NCBI RefSeq assembly: GCF_020736705.1
Contig: NZ_CP085990.1
Location: 1,364,001 to 1,428,000, forward strand
DNA from: Psychrobacter sanguinis
GTDB lineage: Bacteria; Pseudomonadota; Gammaproteobacteria; Pseudomonadales; Moraxellaceae
Reading direction: 5' to 3'
Length of the DNA stretch: 64,000 nucleotides
The position numbers and the translations under genes were made by a program. Below the pieces are notes generated by a model, which was not told the origin of the DNA, did no database searches, and saw only the letters and a list, made by a program, of their open reading frames with translations. This document shows positions 8,687 to 17,772 of this stretch, one piece after another (within the stretch, counting starts at the first letter, position 1; each line of letters opens with the position of its first letter).

Positions 8687-8720
8687 GCCGACTATGATTA
8701 AATCATAGTCGGCTTTTTTT
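8687..8720. terminator. Strong intrinsic terminator hairpin downstream of purC
   Basis: A 13-bp perfect inverted repeat (8687-8699 with 8701-8713, GCCGACTATGATT and complement) followed by seven T on the plus strand. On the minus strand only a TTT follows. It lies 41 bp past the purC stop, so it probably ends purC transcripts and insulates against plus-strand read-through. Confidence 0.75.
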
Positions 8721-8754
8721 ATCCAAGTATTATAGAGTAGACTTAGCCAATTAA

Positions 8755-9474
8755 TTAGTTAAGTGGCACACCAATACGCTGAGCCACTTCTTCATAAGAT
8801 TCGATAACGTCACCTAGGCTCTGACGGAAGCGATCTTTGTCTAATTTTTTCTTAGTTTCTTTGTCCCAGATACGGCAACCATCTGGTGAAAACTCGTCAC
8901 CCAATACAATACGGTCTTGGAATACGCCAAACTCAAGTTTGAAGTCAACCAACATTAAGCCGCCCGCATCAAATAACTCTTTTAACACATCATTAACTTT
9001 GAAAGTAAGTTCTTTCATTTTATCCAATTGTTCAGGTGTGGCCCAGCCTAGAGCGACTGATAAAGATTCATTTACCATAGGGTCGCCTAGGGCATCATCT
9101 TTGAAGAACAATTCGTAAGTTGGTGGTGTAAGTGCTTGACCTTCTTCTAGACCAAGACGACGCACTAAGCTACCTGCCGCAAAGTTACGTACCACGCATT
9201 CTACAGGGATCATGTCTAAACGCTTAACCAATACTTCGTCATCAGAAAGCTGCTTTTCAAAATGCGTTTCGATACCCGCTTCATCAAGCTTCTGCATAAT
9301 GAAGGCATTGAAACGGTTATTGACTTGTCCTTTGCGACCTAATTGCTCGATACGCTCGCCGTTAAAAGCAGAAGTATCATCACGGAAGTGAAGGATTAAG
9401 TAATCTGGATTTTCTGTTTCATAAACAGATTTGGCTTTGCCTTTGTAAAGCAGGTCTTGTTTTTGAAGCTGCAT
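8755..9474 (-). CDS. purC: Phosphoribosylaminoimidazole-succinocarboxamide synthase
   Basis: SAICAR synthetase of purine synthesis: joins aspartate to CAIR with ATP. The 239-residue protein has the bacterial PurC signatures [12 protein letters not shown] near the start, [22 protein letters not shown], and the late LVDFKLEFG and [12 protein letters not shown] blocks. An AGGAC ribosome site precedes the ATG. It is the last gene of dapA-lipoprotein-purC, the same order as dapA-bamC-purC in other gammaproteobacteria. Confidence 0.95.
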   Translation of the reverse strand: MQLQKQDLLYKGKAKSVYETENPDYLILHFRDDTSAFNGERIEQLGRKGQVNNRFNAFIMQKLDEAGIETHFEKQLSDDEVLVKRLDMIPVECVVRNFAAGSLVRRLGLEEGQALTPPTYELFFKDDALGDPMVNESLSVALGWATPEQLDKMKELTFKVNDVLKELFDAGGLMLVDFKLEFGVFQDRIVLGDEFSPDGCRIWDKETKKKLDKDRFRQSLGDVIESYEEVAQRIGVPLN

Positions 9475-9574
9475 GATTTAAGTCCTATGCATATAGCTAT
9501 CTGACAAAATCTGTCAGAGTAACTAAAGGGGGTTTTAAAAGAGTAGAGTGGGAAAACCAATGTTAAAGCGGATG

Positions 9575-9925
9575 TTATTGGTCCGCTTTATTATTGGTTG
9601 GCACTTGACGATAAGGAGGCGGTAGTTCAAAACGCTTGCCCGACTCGTTTTCTGTTTTAAGTGTATTTACACCCACAGCTGGGGTGGGGTAAAGAGGAAT
9701 AAAAGGAGCTGCTTCTTGATCGGCAGGTAATTCAATAGGATCAAGCTTTTCTGATTTTTGATAAGCTAAGCTGCCATCATCAATACGGCCGAATGCCCCT
9801 TTAGTGGCTTGGCATCCTGATAAAAAAGCAACGCTGGTCGCACCAATCACCATTACCTGAATTGCTGTCAGCAATTTGGTTTTGATTGAAGACTGTGAAT
9901 TTTTTGCAAATTGAATATGGTGCAT
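9575..9925 (-). CDS. Short lipoprotein, BamC N-terminal-like
   Basis: A 116-residue secreted lipoprotein. The long n-region is followed by a hydrophobic stretch and a lipobox FLSGC with Cys38 as the lipidation site. The mature part has GSLAYQKSEKLDPIELPADQ, resembling the unstructured N-terminal segment of the outer-membrane assembly lipoprotein BamC, and a Pro-rich end. Its place between dapA and purC is where bamC (nlpB) sits in enterics and pseudomonads, which supports the call. It lacks the two helix-grip domains of full BamC, so it is either a reduced BamC or an unrelated small lipoprotein. An AAAGGA site precedes the start. Confidence 0.65.
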   Translation of the reverse strand: MHHIQFAKNSQSSIKTKLLTAIQVMVIGATSVAFLSGCQATKGAFGRIDDGSLAYQKSEKLDPIELPADQEAAPFIPLYPTPAVGVNTLKTENESGKRFELPPPYRQVPTNNKADQ

Positions 9926-10091
9926 GGGTCATCCTTTGTCAGCTCTAAAAACATTGTGACTTATTTCTCAATGTTAAATAGCTGGTATTCAAAAATACTA
10001 AGAGTCGAAATACTGAGAGTCAAAAGTATAGAAATCAAAAATACTGCGAATCAATAGGCGGTACTAGTCGGGCAGCACTAATTACACAGTA
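9926..10091. repeat. Degenerate short repeats between dapA and lipoprotein gene
   Basis: The intergenic stretch holds several loosely repeated AAATACTRMGAGTC-like units between about 9990 and 10055. They are imperfect and could be slippage products. No promoter or hairpin stands out. Confidence 0.35.
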
Positions 10092-11000
10092 CTAATCGAT
10101 TAAACCTGCTGCACGTAAGCCTGCATCTACTTGGCTATGGTATTGTTCACTTAACCAAACCATTGGCAGACGAATGCCTTTTTCAATCTTGCCCATTTTG
10201 TTTAAAGCATATTTCACAGGAATGGGGCTTGATTCAACAAACATTAGTTTGTGTAGTGGCTCAATAGTAGCATGTACCTTAGTAGCCGTTTCAAAATCAC
10301 CTTTTAAAGCAGCGGTAAATACGTCGCTCATCGCTTTAGGCACAATATTGGCGGTCACAGAGATGTTGCCTTTAGCGCCGTGCTTCATAAGCTCTAAAGC
10401 AGTACCATCATCTCCTGATAGAACCACAATACGGTCTCCTAACGCTTCAATAAGCAGCTTGCCACGTTCTACAGACCCGGTGGCATCTTTAATAGCAACG
10501 ATATTTTCAATGTCTGCCAAGCGCTCGACAGTTTCTTGTGCAATATCTACCACAGTACGGCCGGGCACATTATAAAGCATTTGTGGCATATCTACAGCTT
10601 CAGCAATCGCTTTATAGTGTTGAAATAAGCCTTCTTGAGTGGGCTTGTTGTAATAAGGCGCAACCAACAAGGCACAATCGGCTCCTGCTTCTTTAGCTTC
10701 TGAGGTCAAATAGATGGCTTCTTTGGTGTTATTAGCCCCGGTACCGGCGATGACAGGAATACGACCATTCACATGCTTGACGAAAAAGTGAATCACATCA
10801 CTGTGTTCTTGCATGGACAGTGTAGCCGACTCACCAGTGGTACCGACGGCAACCAAGCAATGTGTTCCTTGCTCAATCTGCCAATCGATTAAATCAGCCA
10901 AACGAGGATAATCCACGTCACCATTGGCTAGCATAGGCGTGACTAAGGCAACCATGGAGCCTTGTAATTGGGTTTTGAAATCAGAATAAGGGTTACTCAT
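10092..11000 (-). CDS. dapA: 4-hydroxy-tetrahydrodipicolinate synthase
   Basis: Condenses pyruvate with aspartate semialdehyde in lysine and diaminopimelate synthesis. The Schiff-base lysine is Lys171 in VAIKDATGS, with Tyr143 in the LYNVPGRT block and the GTTGES pyruvate-binding loop at 53-58. The 302-residue length is normal. An AAGGCAA ribosome site precedes the ATG. It heads a minus-strand unit with the lipoprotein gene and purC. Confidence 0.95.
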   Translation of the reverse strand: MSNPYSDFKTQLQGSMVALVTPMLANGDVDYPRLADLIDWQIEQGTHCLVAVGTTGESATLSMQEHSDVIHFFVKHVNGRIPVIAGTGANNTKEAIYLTSEAKEAGADCALLVAPYYNKPTQEGLFQHYKAIAEAVDMPQMLYNVPGRTVVDIAQETVERLADIENIVAIKDATGSVERGKLLIEALGDRIVVLSGDDGTALELMKHGAKGNISVTANIVPKAMSDVFTAALKGDFETATKVHATIEPLHKLMFVESSPIPVKYALNKMGKIEKGIRLPMVWLSEQYHSQVDAGLRAAGLID

Positions 11001-11622
11001 AATATTGCCTTGTTATTTTGAACTAAAATTATTTCAATATCTTAGCGTGTTTATTTGTCTTATCAATTTCTTTGAGAGAATTGGAGTCTATAAATTCGTT
11101 TGATATCCAGTTTAATAGTTGGGTATGCAAAATCAAACAAAAATAATCAGCGTTATTGACAGTACCTAAGCTCAACCAACCCTATTAAAGCGCAACCAAT
11201 CGTGTTTGAAAATTATTAAGCGTCAATGCTTTTAAAACATTCTTTGTTTATCTGCAATCGACTGACCCTATTATTCTGATTCTTAATTGTAGATATCAAA
11301 AATTATAGGCATCAAAATAGGCTTCACGGTTAAAAATTGCAATTAGTGTAGCACATTCCTGCTCACGCAATCATTAACCTATTTTACGTCTAAATGACGC
11401 TGTGTGATACCTCACATTTAATAAAAAACATGAATAAAAAGTGAATTCCTTGCCTTAAAGTTCATCTTTTTATACAAATACCGTCCGGTAATATCATTAC
11501 ATTACAGCAGGCTCACTTTCTTTTACAAACAGTAGTTACCTAGAGCGGGGGAGTATGCTTTAATAAAAAGACTGACAACGACCACGACAATAGATAATAA
11601 ACTCTTTAAAGGATTAGTATAC
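11001..11622. other. 622-bp divergent intergenic region
   Basis: Separates dapA (minus) from the saccharopine-dehydrogenase-like gene (plus). AT-rich, with no convincing open frame. The only structured signal I see is the promoter-plus-palindrome at 11450-11490, listed separately. Confidence 0.5.
11450..11490 (+). promoter_or_regulatory. Predicted promoter with operator-like palindrome
   Basis: TTGCCT (11450-11455), 17-bp spacer, TACAAA (11473-11478), followed directly by TACCGTCCGGTA (11479-11490), whose 5-bp arms are complementary. A palindrome at the expected transcription start would suit a TetR-type repressor. Upstream of the saccharopine-dehydrogenase-like gene with a ~135-nt leader. 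Pattern-based. Confidence 0.4.
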
Positions 11623-12936
11623 ATGAGTAATAACAGCATAAAAAATACCGAACGTAAATACGATATCGTCTTATATGGAGCGACCAGTTTCGTTGGCCAA
11701 TTAGTGGCTGCTTATCTGCAAAAGTTCTTGGCTAAAGACGGTGATAGTGAGGGTGCCAATAACAGTAAAGACAATGATAGTGAAGACGGATTAAGTACGT
11801 CTAATGCCGTCAACTGGGCCATTGCCGGACGCAATGAAAAAAAGCTCAATCAAGTCAAGCAAGATTTACAGAACAGCGAACTTGCCATACTCATTGCTGA
11901 CAGTGAAGATGAAGCTAGTCTGGATGAGATGGCTGCACAGAGTCGAGTGATTATCTCCACCGTAGGGCCTTATTTAAAATATGGTGAGCCATTGATTAAA
12001 GCCTGTGCAGAAAATGGCACTGATTATGTAGACTTGACCGGCGAAGCACTATTTATCAAAAACATGTTGGATAAATATCAACAAACCGCCAAAGAGTCAG
12101 GGGCACGCATTGTAAACTCTTGTGGCTTTGATTCTTTGCCTTCTGACTTGGGCGTGCTATTTACCCAACAATGTGCACAGCAAAAGTTTGGCGAATATTG
12201 TGAAACTATTAATATGCGGGTTAAAGCTGCCAAAGGTGGGTTATCGGGTGGGACAGTGGCCTCTATGGGGACCATCTTTGAAGAACTAGGCCAAGACAAG
12301 TCGCTACGTAAACAGCTATCAAATCCTTACATCTTAAACGATGATGACAATCGTCCCAATGTGCGTCAGGCCAATGTGAGCATTCCACAATGGGATGCTG
12401 AGAATAATCGCTGGCTGGCCCCTTTTATCATGGCGTCTATTAATACTCGCGTGGTACACCGTTCTAATCAATTACGTGACTATGAGTATGGTCGTGAGTT
12501 TAAATACGATGAAGCAATGTGGCTGCCAGCTGGTCTGAAAGGACGTTTAATGAGTTATGGCATGACCGCGGGTATTGCTGGATTTGCAGCAGGTATGATG
12601 TTCAAACCCAGTCGTGACTTACTAAATGATCATATATTACCCAAGTCAGGTGATGGCCCTTCTAAATCTGAGCGTGATAATGGTTACTTTGATATCCGGT
12701 TCTTTGGGTATGCTAATAATGGTAATAAGGTATTGACCAAGGTTACAGGTGATAAAGATCCTGGTTATGGCAGTACTTGTCAGATGCTGGCTCAAAGTGC
12801 CTTATGTTTATTACAGGATATTGATAAAGGTGATATTGGAGGCGGCTTCTGGACCCCAGCTTCTTCTATGGGAGACGCTTTAATTGATCGTTTACAACAG
12901 CATGCAGGTATCAAGTTTGTCGATATTTCAGCTTAG
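11623..12936 (+). CDS. Saccharopine dehydrogenase-like / trans-acting enoyl reductase family oxidoreductase
   Basis: A 437-residue protein with an N-terminal Rossmann fold, starting YDIVLYGATSFVGQLVA at residue ~9, and the NSCGFDSLPSDLGV block at ~165-180 typical of saccharopine-dehydrogenase-like proteins related to mycobacterial trans-acting enoyl reductases. A hydrophobic segment (MTAGIAGFAAGMMF) near residue 310 suggests membrane association. An acidic Ser/Asn/Asp-rich insertion of ~25 residues sits after the first helix (residues ~42-64). The actual substrate is unknown; a role in lipid metabolism is an inference from family. An AAAGGA site precedes the ATG. Followed by a strong terminator, so monocistronic. 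Confidence 0.8.
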   Translation: MSNNSIKNTERKYDIVLYGATSFVGQLVAAYLQKFLAKDGDSEGANNSKDNDSEDGLSTSNAVNWAIAGRNEKKLNQVKQDLQNSELAILIADSEDEASLDEMAAQSRVIISTVGPYLKYGEPLIKACAENGTDYVDLTGEALFIKNMLDKYQQTAKESGARIVNSCGFDSLPSDLGVLFTQQCAQQKFGEYCETINMRVKAAKGGLSGGTVASMGTIFEELGQDKSLRKQLSNPYILNDDDNRPNVRQANVSIPQWDAENNRWLAPFIMASINTRVVHRSNQLRDYEYGREFKYDEAMWLPAGLKGRLMSYGMTAGIAGFAAGMMFKPSRDLLNDHILPKSGDGPSKSERDNGYFDIRFFGYANNGNKVLTKVTGDKDPGYGSTCQMLAQSALCLLQDIDKGDIGGGFWTPASSMGDALIDRLQQHAGIKFVDISA

Positions 12937-13080
12937 TTAGATATTAGGTATATGGCATGAATAGATTTTAGTGATTCTATTCGGGGTGCTTTTGTCGCTA
13001 ACTTTTATATTCATATCGAATAGCAAGTACGAGATTATGCAATAAGCCCGCTATTGGCATAGACTGAGACAAACCATTTG

Positions 13081-13113
13081 AAAAAGCTGCTAAAACATTT
13101 AGCAGCTTTTTTT
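13081..13113 (+). terminator. Intrinsic terminator
   Basis: A 14-bp stem (13081-13094 with 13098-13111) and 3-nt loop, with a terminal T-run. Ends the saccharopine-dehydrogenase-like transcript; its A-rich 5' side makes it potentially bidirectional. Confidence 0.8.
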
Positions 13114-13563
13114 GGTTGTTTTTTCAGTGGCTCTTTTTAGAAGCTTTTTTCATCGCTATATTTTTTGATAATAAAACTTTATTAAGAAATATAGGCTTAT
13201 AAATAAATCTAACAAATTTTTAAAGCTATCCATAATATTAAATAGTAGAAAGGTAGTATTCACGTATCTAAATGTTGCAGCAGTACATAACGCTACATTT
13301 TGTTAGAGTATTTAAACACCTATAAGAAATAAAAGCATTTATTCTATGTTTAGAAAGTAAATCAACGAATGATAGTTTTTTAGTGAATGTTGGTAAGAAA
13401 TTTTTAGCGATAATTAGAAACTACAAGATAAGATTAATAATTTCAATTGCTGATTCAACGGGTTAATTATTCAACAAGTTAATCAGTACAACAAGTTAAT
13501 CAGCAACGCCTAATAAAACTGTGATTCATAATTTTTTTAATGGATACTTATAGAGGATGTACT
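13114..13563. other. 450-bp AT-rich intergenic region with short direct repeats
   Basis: Very AT-rich leader region of the exported-protein gene. Two exact 15-bp copies of CAACAAGTTAATCAG lie at 13472-13486 and 13489-13503, with a degenerate relative at about 13455-13470. They could be protein-binding sites or slippage repeats. No small gene is evident. Confidence 0.45.
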
Positions 13564-14397
13564 ATGAAACTTAATATTTTAACCGCGACTATGTTGGCTT
13601 CAGGCATGGCAATTTTTGCCACTTCAGCGAATGCTGCGGTAACCACAGACAAACACGGCAACGTAGGCTACGATAGTTATGACGAGTGTGTCGCTGCTGT
13701 AAACTCTGGCGATGCTAAATTTTATACCCCTTATACTTATCAAAAGCCTAAGTTGTGGAAGGGTGAAGCCTCTGTGAAAAAGATGGCCCTATCTGAAGTA
13801 GAAATTCCTGAAAGCGTGTCAAACGATAAATCTTTTAAGACAAGAGACTATGAAGCCGGTGCGTGCGACCGCGGTGTGGGTCAATCAAAAGGTCGATATG
13901 GTGTCTCAGGCGAGTTAGTAGGTAAATATGTACCTATTGCTGCAGATATGCCCGTAAATGTCTATATGGACCGCGCAGGCAATCCAGTACGTATCACTAT
14001 GCAGCAATGTGACAACCATTTTAGCAGTAACTTCCCGATGCCAATCGTGAGTGAAGCGAAAGCGCCAGACGCTGAAGTACAGATTGAAGAGAAAAGAGAC
14101 ATGGAAGTAGTCACTACCTCTGAAACTCGTACGGTTCGCCGAGTGGCCAATAATAATACGGCTCGTCCGACGACTTACAACGTAAAAGAAGTCCTCATGG
14201 TACCTAGTGATCAAGTAAAACAATTGCAAACCAACACTGGCGATACCGCTATTGCTATTCAAAACCAGCAACGAAATGCGGTTGTCGTTGGTGAAGAAGC
14301 AGGTGATGAAGTGCTTGAAAATATACAGCGCCCAACTGAGGAAGTCCCTGTATACGTTGTTCCTAAAGTACAACAGCCCACTACTATTGTTCAATAA
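13564..14397 (+). CDS. Exported protein of unknown function
   Basis: A 277-residue protein with a clear Sec signal peptide (MKLNILTATMLASGMAIFAT... cleavage likely after SANA). The mature part has a YDSYDECVAAVNSG segment, a GRYGVSGELVGKYVPIAADMPVNVYMDRAGNPVRITMQQCDNHF-type core (about residues 107-150) and a Val/Gln-rich tail. Cysteines in YDEC, GACDRG and QQCDN could form disulfides. I do not recognise the family. The ATG at 13564 is chosen over 13540 because AGGAT lies 6 bp upstream. It stands alone between terminators. Confidence 0.7.
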   Translation: MKLNILTATMLASGMAIFATSANAAVTTDKHGNVGYDSYDECVAAVNSGDAKFYTPYTYQKPKLWKGEASVKKMALSEVEIPESVSNDKSFKTRDYEAGACDRGVGQSKGRYGVSGELVGKYVPIAADMPVNVYMDRAGNPVRITMQQCDNHFSSNFPMPIVSEAKAPDAEVQIEEKRDMEVVTTSETRTVRRVANNNTARPTTYNVKEVLMVPSDQVKQLQTNTGDTAIAIQNQQRNAVVVGEEAGDEVLENIQRPTEEVPVYVVPKVQQPTTIVQ

Positions 14398-14550
14398 GCT
14401 AGACTTTTAGAATCTAGACTCTTAACATAAAGTGGTTATTAATAAGTTGATATTAATCCTTAGCTTTCTATAAATATCTTTTTATAAAGGGTCAGTGATT
14501 AAAGACTGTCAGACCGCAAATAGGTTTAAAAAGCAAACATTCTTAAATAA

Positions 14551-14586
14551 AAAAGGCCCGCTAATTTATTAGCGGGCCTTTTTTAT
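14551..14586. terminator. Bidirectional terminator between convergent genes
   Basis: A 15-bp perfect stem (14551-14565 with 14568-14582), GC-rich core GGCCCGC, A-run before and T-run after. Placed between the exported-protein gene and tex, which converge. Confidence 0.85.
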
Positions 14587-14676
14587 TAAGATGAGACTCA
14601 TTAAAATAAAAACCGTTAAGATAAAAAGTATTTGGTATAAAAACTAGTCAGTATAAAAACCAGTATTCACGACATA

Positions 14677-17190
14677 CTATTTAGTCTTTTTAAGGCCCGC
14701 TTGCTTCAGTAAAGCCCCTAATGAACCAATCTTATTTTCTTCAGGTTTGCCCTTAGTAGCAGGCTTAGCCGTTTTCACCTTGTCGTTGCGCGGCTTTGAA
14801 CGACCTTCTTTAGCGGGAGTTTTAGGCTTGGTGTTTCTACGCGGTGCACGAGTCGGCTTAGCGTCTGTTTTCTCAGTAGCTGGCTTACTGGCCGTAGGAC
14901 GCTTGGCCGGTGCTGCTTGCTCAGACTTCATACTAAAACCAATACGATTACGTTTGACATCGACCGAAATCACACGTACATTAACGATGTCTCCTGGCTT
15001 AACCAGGTTCATGGGGTCTTCAACGAAGTCGTTGGCCATTTCAGAGATGTGTACTAATCCATCTTGATGAACGCCGACATCAACGAAACAACCAAAGCCG
15101 GTTACATTGGTTACAACCCCTTCAAGTTGCATGCCTTCTTCAAGATCACTAACGCTATTGACGTCATCTCTAAACTGAGCCGTTTTGAATTCGGGACGAG
15201 GGTCATGGGCAGGTTTGGCCAACTCTTGTTTGATGGCAGCGATACTGATATTTTCATCATTGGCCGCTTCAATACCATCAACGGCTAGGGTGTTGATCAC
15301 ACTGTCATTACCCAGTACTTCAGTCACTTGCTTGCCAGACTTTGCTAAGATTTCTTTGACTAAATCATAGCTTTCTGGATGCACACCGGTGGCATCTAAT
15401 GGCTCTTCACCATCACGAATACGTAAGAAACCAGCTGCTTGTTCAAAGGTTTTAACACCAAGTCTTGGCACATCTTTTAGCTGCTCACGATTGGTGAAAG
15501 CACCATGCTCTTTGCGGTAGTTAACGATTTGTTGAGCCACGTTGCGGTTTAAGCCGGCAATGTGAGCCAAAATAGCAGGACTGGCAGTATTAACATCGAC
15601 ACCCACTGCGTTTACACAGTCTTGGGTTACTTTGTCTAAGCTATCAGACAACTGTGATTGGTTAACATCATGTTGATATTGACCCACACCAATGGCTTTA
15701 GGCTCAACTTTTACCAGCTCCGATAAAGGATCTTGTAGACGACGGGCGATTGAGACTGCACCACGGATAGACACGTCTAAGTCGGCCAACTCATCGCTAG
15801 CAAGCTCACTGGCTGAATAAACCGAAGCACCAGATTCATTGACCACAACCGCTTTGGCAGTAATGGCGTCATCAGCATCGATAAGCTCTTTAATCATGGC
15901 ATCAGTCTCACGACTTGCCGTGCCGTTACCAATGGCCACCAGTTCTACTTGATGAGTTTTTAATAGCGCAGCAATAGTGGCTTTTGCTTCTTCCATCTTG
16001 TTGTCAGGTGCAAAAGGATACACGGTGGCGATAGCTGGCTTGTTTTCAGCATCACGGATGACATGACCTTGTGCATCAATAACAGCCATTTTGACACCGT
16101 GGCGGATACCAGGATCGACACCAAGAATAACCTTGCGTCCGGCAGGAGCTGCCATCAATAAATGCTGTAGGTTACTGGCGAAAACATCAATAGCGTCGGC
16201 TTCAGCAGCGAGACGCTTCTCAGTCAATAAACGATGCTCTAAATGCGGACGCCATTTGTCTTTCCACAAGCTATTGGCAGCGGCGACTAAGAATTCACGG
16301 CGTGCTTCAGGCTGTTTGGCGTCTAATTCAAACTTACTGATAATTTTTTCAACAAAAGCGGAATCTTCGCCATCAACTTTTAATACCAGCACATTTTCTT
16401 GACGGCCACGCAACATGGCCAATAGGCGATGATTGGGTAGGCGTGCTAAGCTTTCAGTGTGGTCGAAGTAATCGGCAAACTTCTCACCAACTTCACGTTT
16501 CTCCTCAGAGGCTAAACTTGAATTGATGGTAGCGGTCTTGGCAAAACCGTTGCGTAAGTTATCAAGTAACTCAAGCTCTTGGGTCCAATTATCAATAATA
16601 ATGGCTTCTACGCCGGCCAGTTGCTTTTCAGTATCAGAAAAATCAACTTCAATCTCATTGCCGGTATCGTCGGTAATGGTCTGAGGTAACTGATAGCCTT
16701 CTAAAGCTTCGGTCGGTGAAACTTCAGAGGTCAATAATTTATCAGCAACTTCCCCTAAACCAGCCGCACGTGCTTTAGCCGCCAAAGAGCGACGACGTGG
16801 ACGGTAAGGTAAATAGATGTCTTCTAACTCAAGCTTTGAGGTGGCTTTCTCAATACGAGTCTGCAACGCTTCAGTCAGATTGCCTTGGCTTTGAAGTAGC
16901 TCAAGAATCTTGGCACGACGCGTTGCCATATCACGCTCGTAATTCAAACCTTTTTCTAAAGCGCGTAATTGACTGTCATCAAGACCCTGTGTCTTTTCTT
17001 TACGATAACGGGCGATAAACGGCACCGTCGCACCTTCGTCGTAAAGCTTCACAAACGCATTGACTTGCGCAGGCTTAATGCCCAGCTCTTTTGCAAGCTT
17101 GGTATGGATGTTGGCAATGACATCAGCGGGTAAATTAGTGTTACCTTGGCTGGTAGGAGTGGTGGTATTAGGGGTATCGGTTTGGTTCAT
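14677..17190 (-). CDS. tex: Tex family transcription accessory / RNA-binding protein
   Basis: Conserved nucleic-acid-binding protein tied to transcription and toxin expression in other bacteria. Domains in order: N-terminal helical region with DEGATVPFIARYRKEKTQGL, YqgF-like RNase-H fold with LGVDPGIRHGVKMAV, helix-hairpin-helix region (VGVDVNTASPAILAHIAGLN), and a C-terminal S1 domain (EGVVTNVTGFGCFVDVGVHQDGLVHISEMA). A Lys/Arg/Pro-rich tail follows. About 837 residues from the ATG at 17190 versus ~770 in E. coli. The frame stays open to 17262 and other ATGs exist; no ribosome site decides the start clearly. Confidence 0.9.
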   Translation of the reverse strand: MNQTDTPNTTTPTSQGNTNLPADVIANIHTKLAKELGIKPAQVNAFVKLYDEGATVPFIARYRKEKTQGLDDSQLRALEKGLNYERDMATRRAKILELLQSQGNLTEALQTRIEKATSKLELEDIYLPYRPRRRSLAAKARAAGLGEVADKLLTSEVSPTEALEGYQLPQTITDDTGNEIEVDFSDTEKQLAGVEAIIIDNWTQELELLDNLRNGFAKTATINSSLASEEKREVGEKFADYFDHTESLARLPNHRLLAMLRGRQENVLVLKVDGEDSAFVEKIISKFELDAKQPEARREFLVAAANSLWKDKWRPHLEHRLLTEKRLAAEADAIDVFASNLQHLLMAAPAGRKVILGVDPGIRHGVKMAVIDAQGHVIRDAENKPAIATVYPFAPDNKMEEAKATIAALLKTHQVELVAIGNGTASRETDAMIKELIDADDAITAKAVVVNESGASVYSASELASDELADLDVSIRGAVSIARRLQDPLSELVKVEPKAIGVGQYQHDVNQSQLSDSLDKVTQDCVNAVGVDVNTASPAILAHIAGLNRNVAQQIVNYRKEHGAFTNREQLKDVPRLGVKTFEQAAGFLRIRDGEEPLDATGVHPESYDLVKEILAKSGKQVTEVLGNDSVINTLAVDGIEAANDENISIAAIKQELAKPAHDPRPEFKTAQFRDDVNSVSDLEEGMQLEGVVTNVTGFGCFVDVGVHQDGLVHISEMANDFVEDPMNLVKPGDIVNVRVISVDVKRNRIGFSMKSEQAAPAKRPTASKPATEKTDAKPTRAPRRNTKPKTPAKEGRSKPRNDKVKTAKPATKGKPEENKIGSLGALLKQAGLKKTK

Positions 17191-17772
17191 ATCCGTATCG
17201 AAGTTAATTAATGTGGTTGGCATTATAGCAAAAGCTGACATAATAAAAACGCTTTTGCTCATTTATGTTCATTTCTGTCAATAACTCTTGATGAATTAAC
17301 AAACCCATACAGCATTAGTATGCAATAGGTGTGTAATTTATCTCATAATCTTATACACTAACTTAGTGTCTTATACACTAAATAGTAGCGACTGTCAGGG
17401 TTAGTGTAAATTCTATTAGTAGTTTGCACTAGTGACAATAGTCCATTAGGGCTAGGTTGGTTGAATATTCTGATATGTTTAAGATTCTAATAGAGCCTAT
17501 ACTAATTGAACCGATGAAATTGAGCCAATAAAAAGCACAGTTACCCCCACACTATTATGTGGTTAGATATTGATTAACAGTGCTAGAGTAACCATATATA
17601 GTATAAGACCTTTGATAATTAAGACCTTTAATAAACTAGTATCAGGCGATTCAAGATAACGTATAAGAAGCTTAAAACAGCTTCGTGGTCAGTTTTAGAG
17701 AATAACCCTGTAAAACGTATTTTTCCCTTTACCCTTTGGGTTACTATAATAAATACACAATAGGAAAATATT
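17191..17772. other. Divergent intergenic region tex / ompR
   Basis: About 580 bp (or 510 bp from the longest tex start). Contains a cluster of four TTAGTGT/ACACTAA heptamers at 17355-17407 (listed as regulatory). The rest is AT-rich with no gene I can support. Confidence 0.5.
17355..17407. promoter_or_regulatory. Cluster of TTAGTGT / ACACTAA inverted heptamers
   Basis: The heptamer occurs at 17355-17361 (reverse), 17363-17369 (forward), 17375-17381 (reverse) and 17401-17407 (forward). The first two are separated by 1 bp, and the second and third by 5 bp. This arrangement suggests a dimeric regulator binding upstream of tex or ompR. The regulator is unknown. Confidence 0.45.

Noticed and set aside
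13915..14394. 159-codon minus-strand ORF opposite the exported-protein gene
   Set aside because: It is antisense to a gene with a clear signal peptide and ribosome site. Its composition is not protein-like.
14747..17284. Several plus-strand ORFs opposite tex
   Set aside because: All are shadows of the long conserved tex frame.
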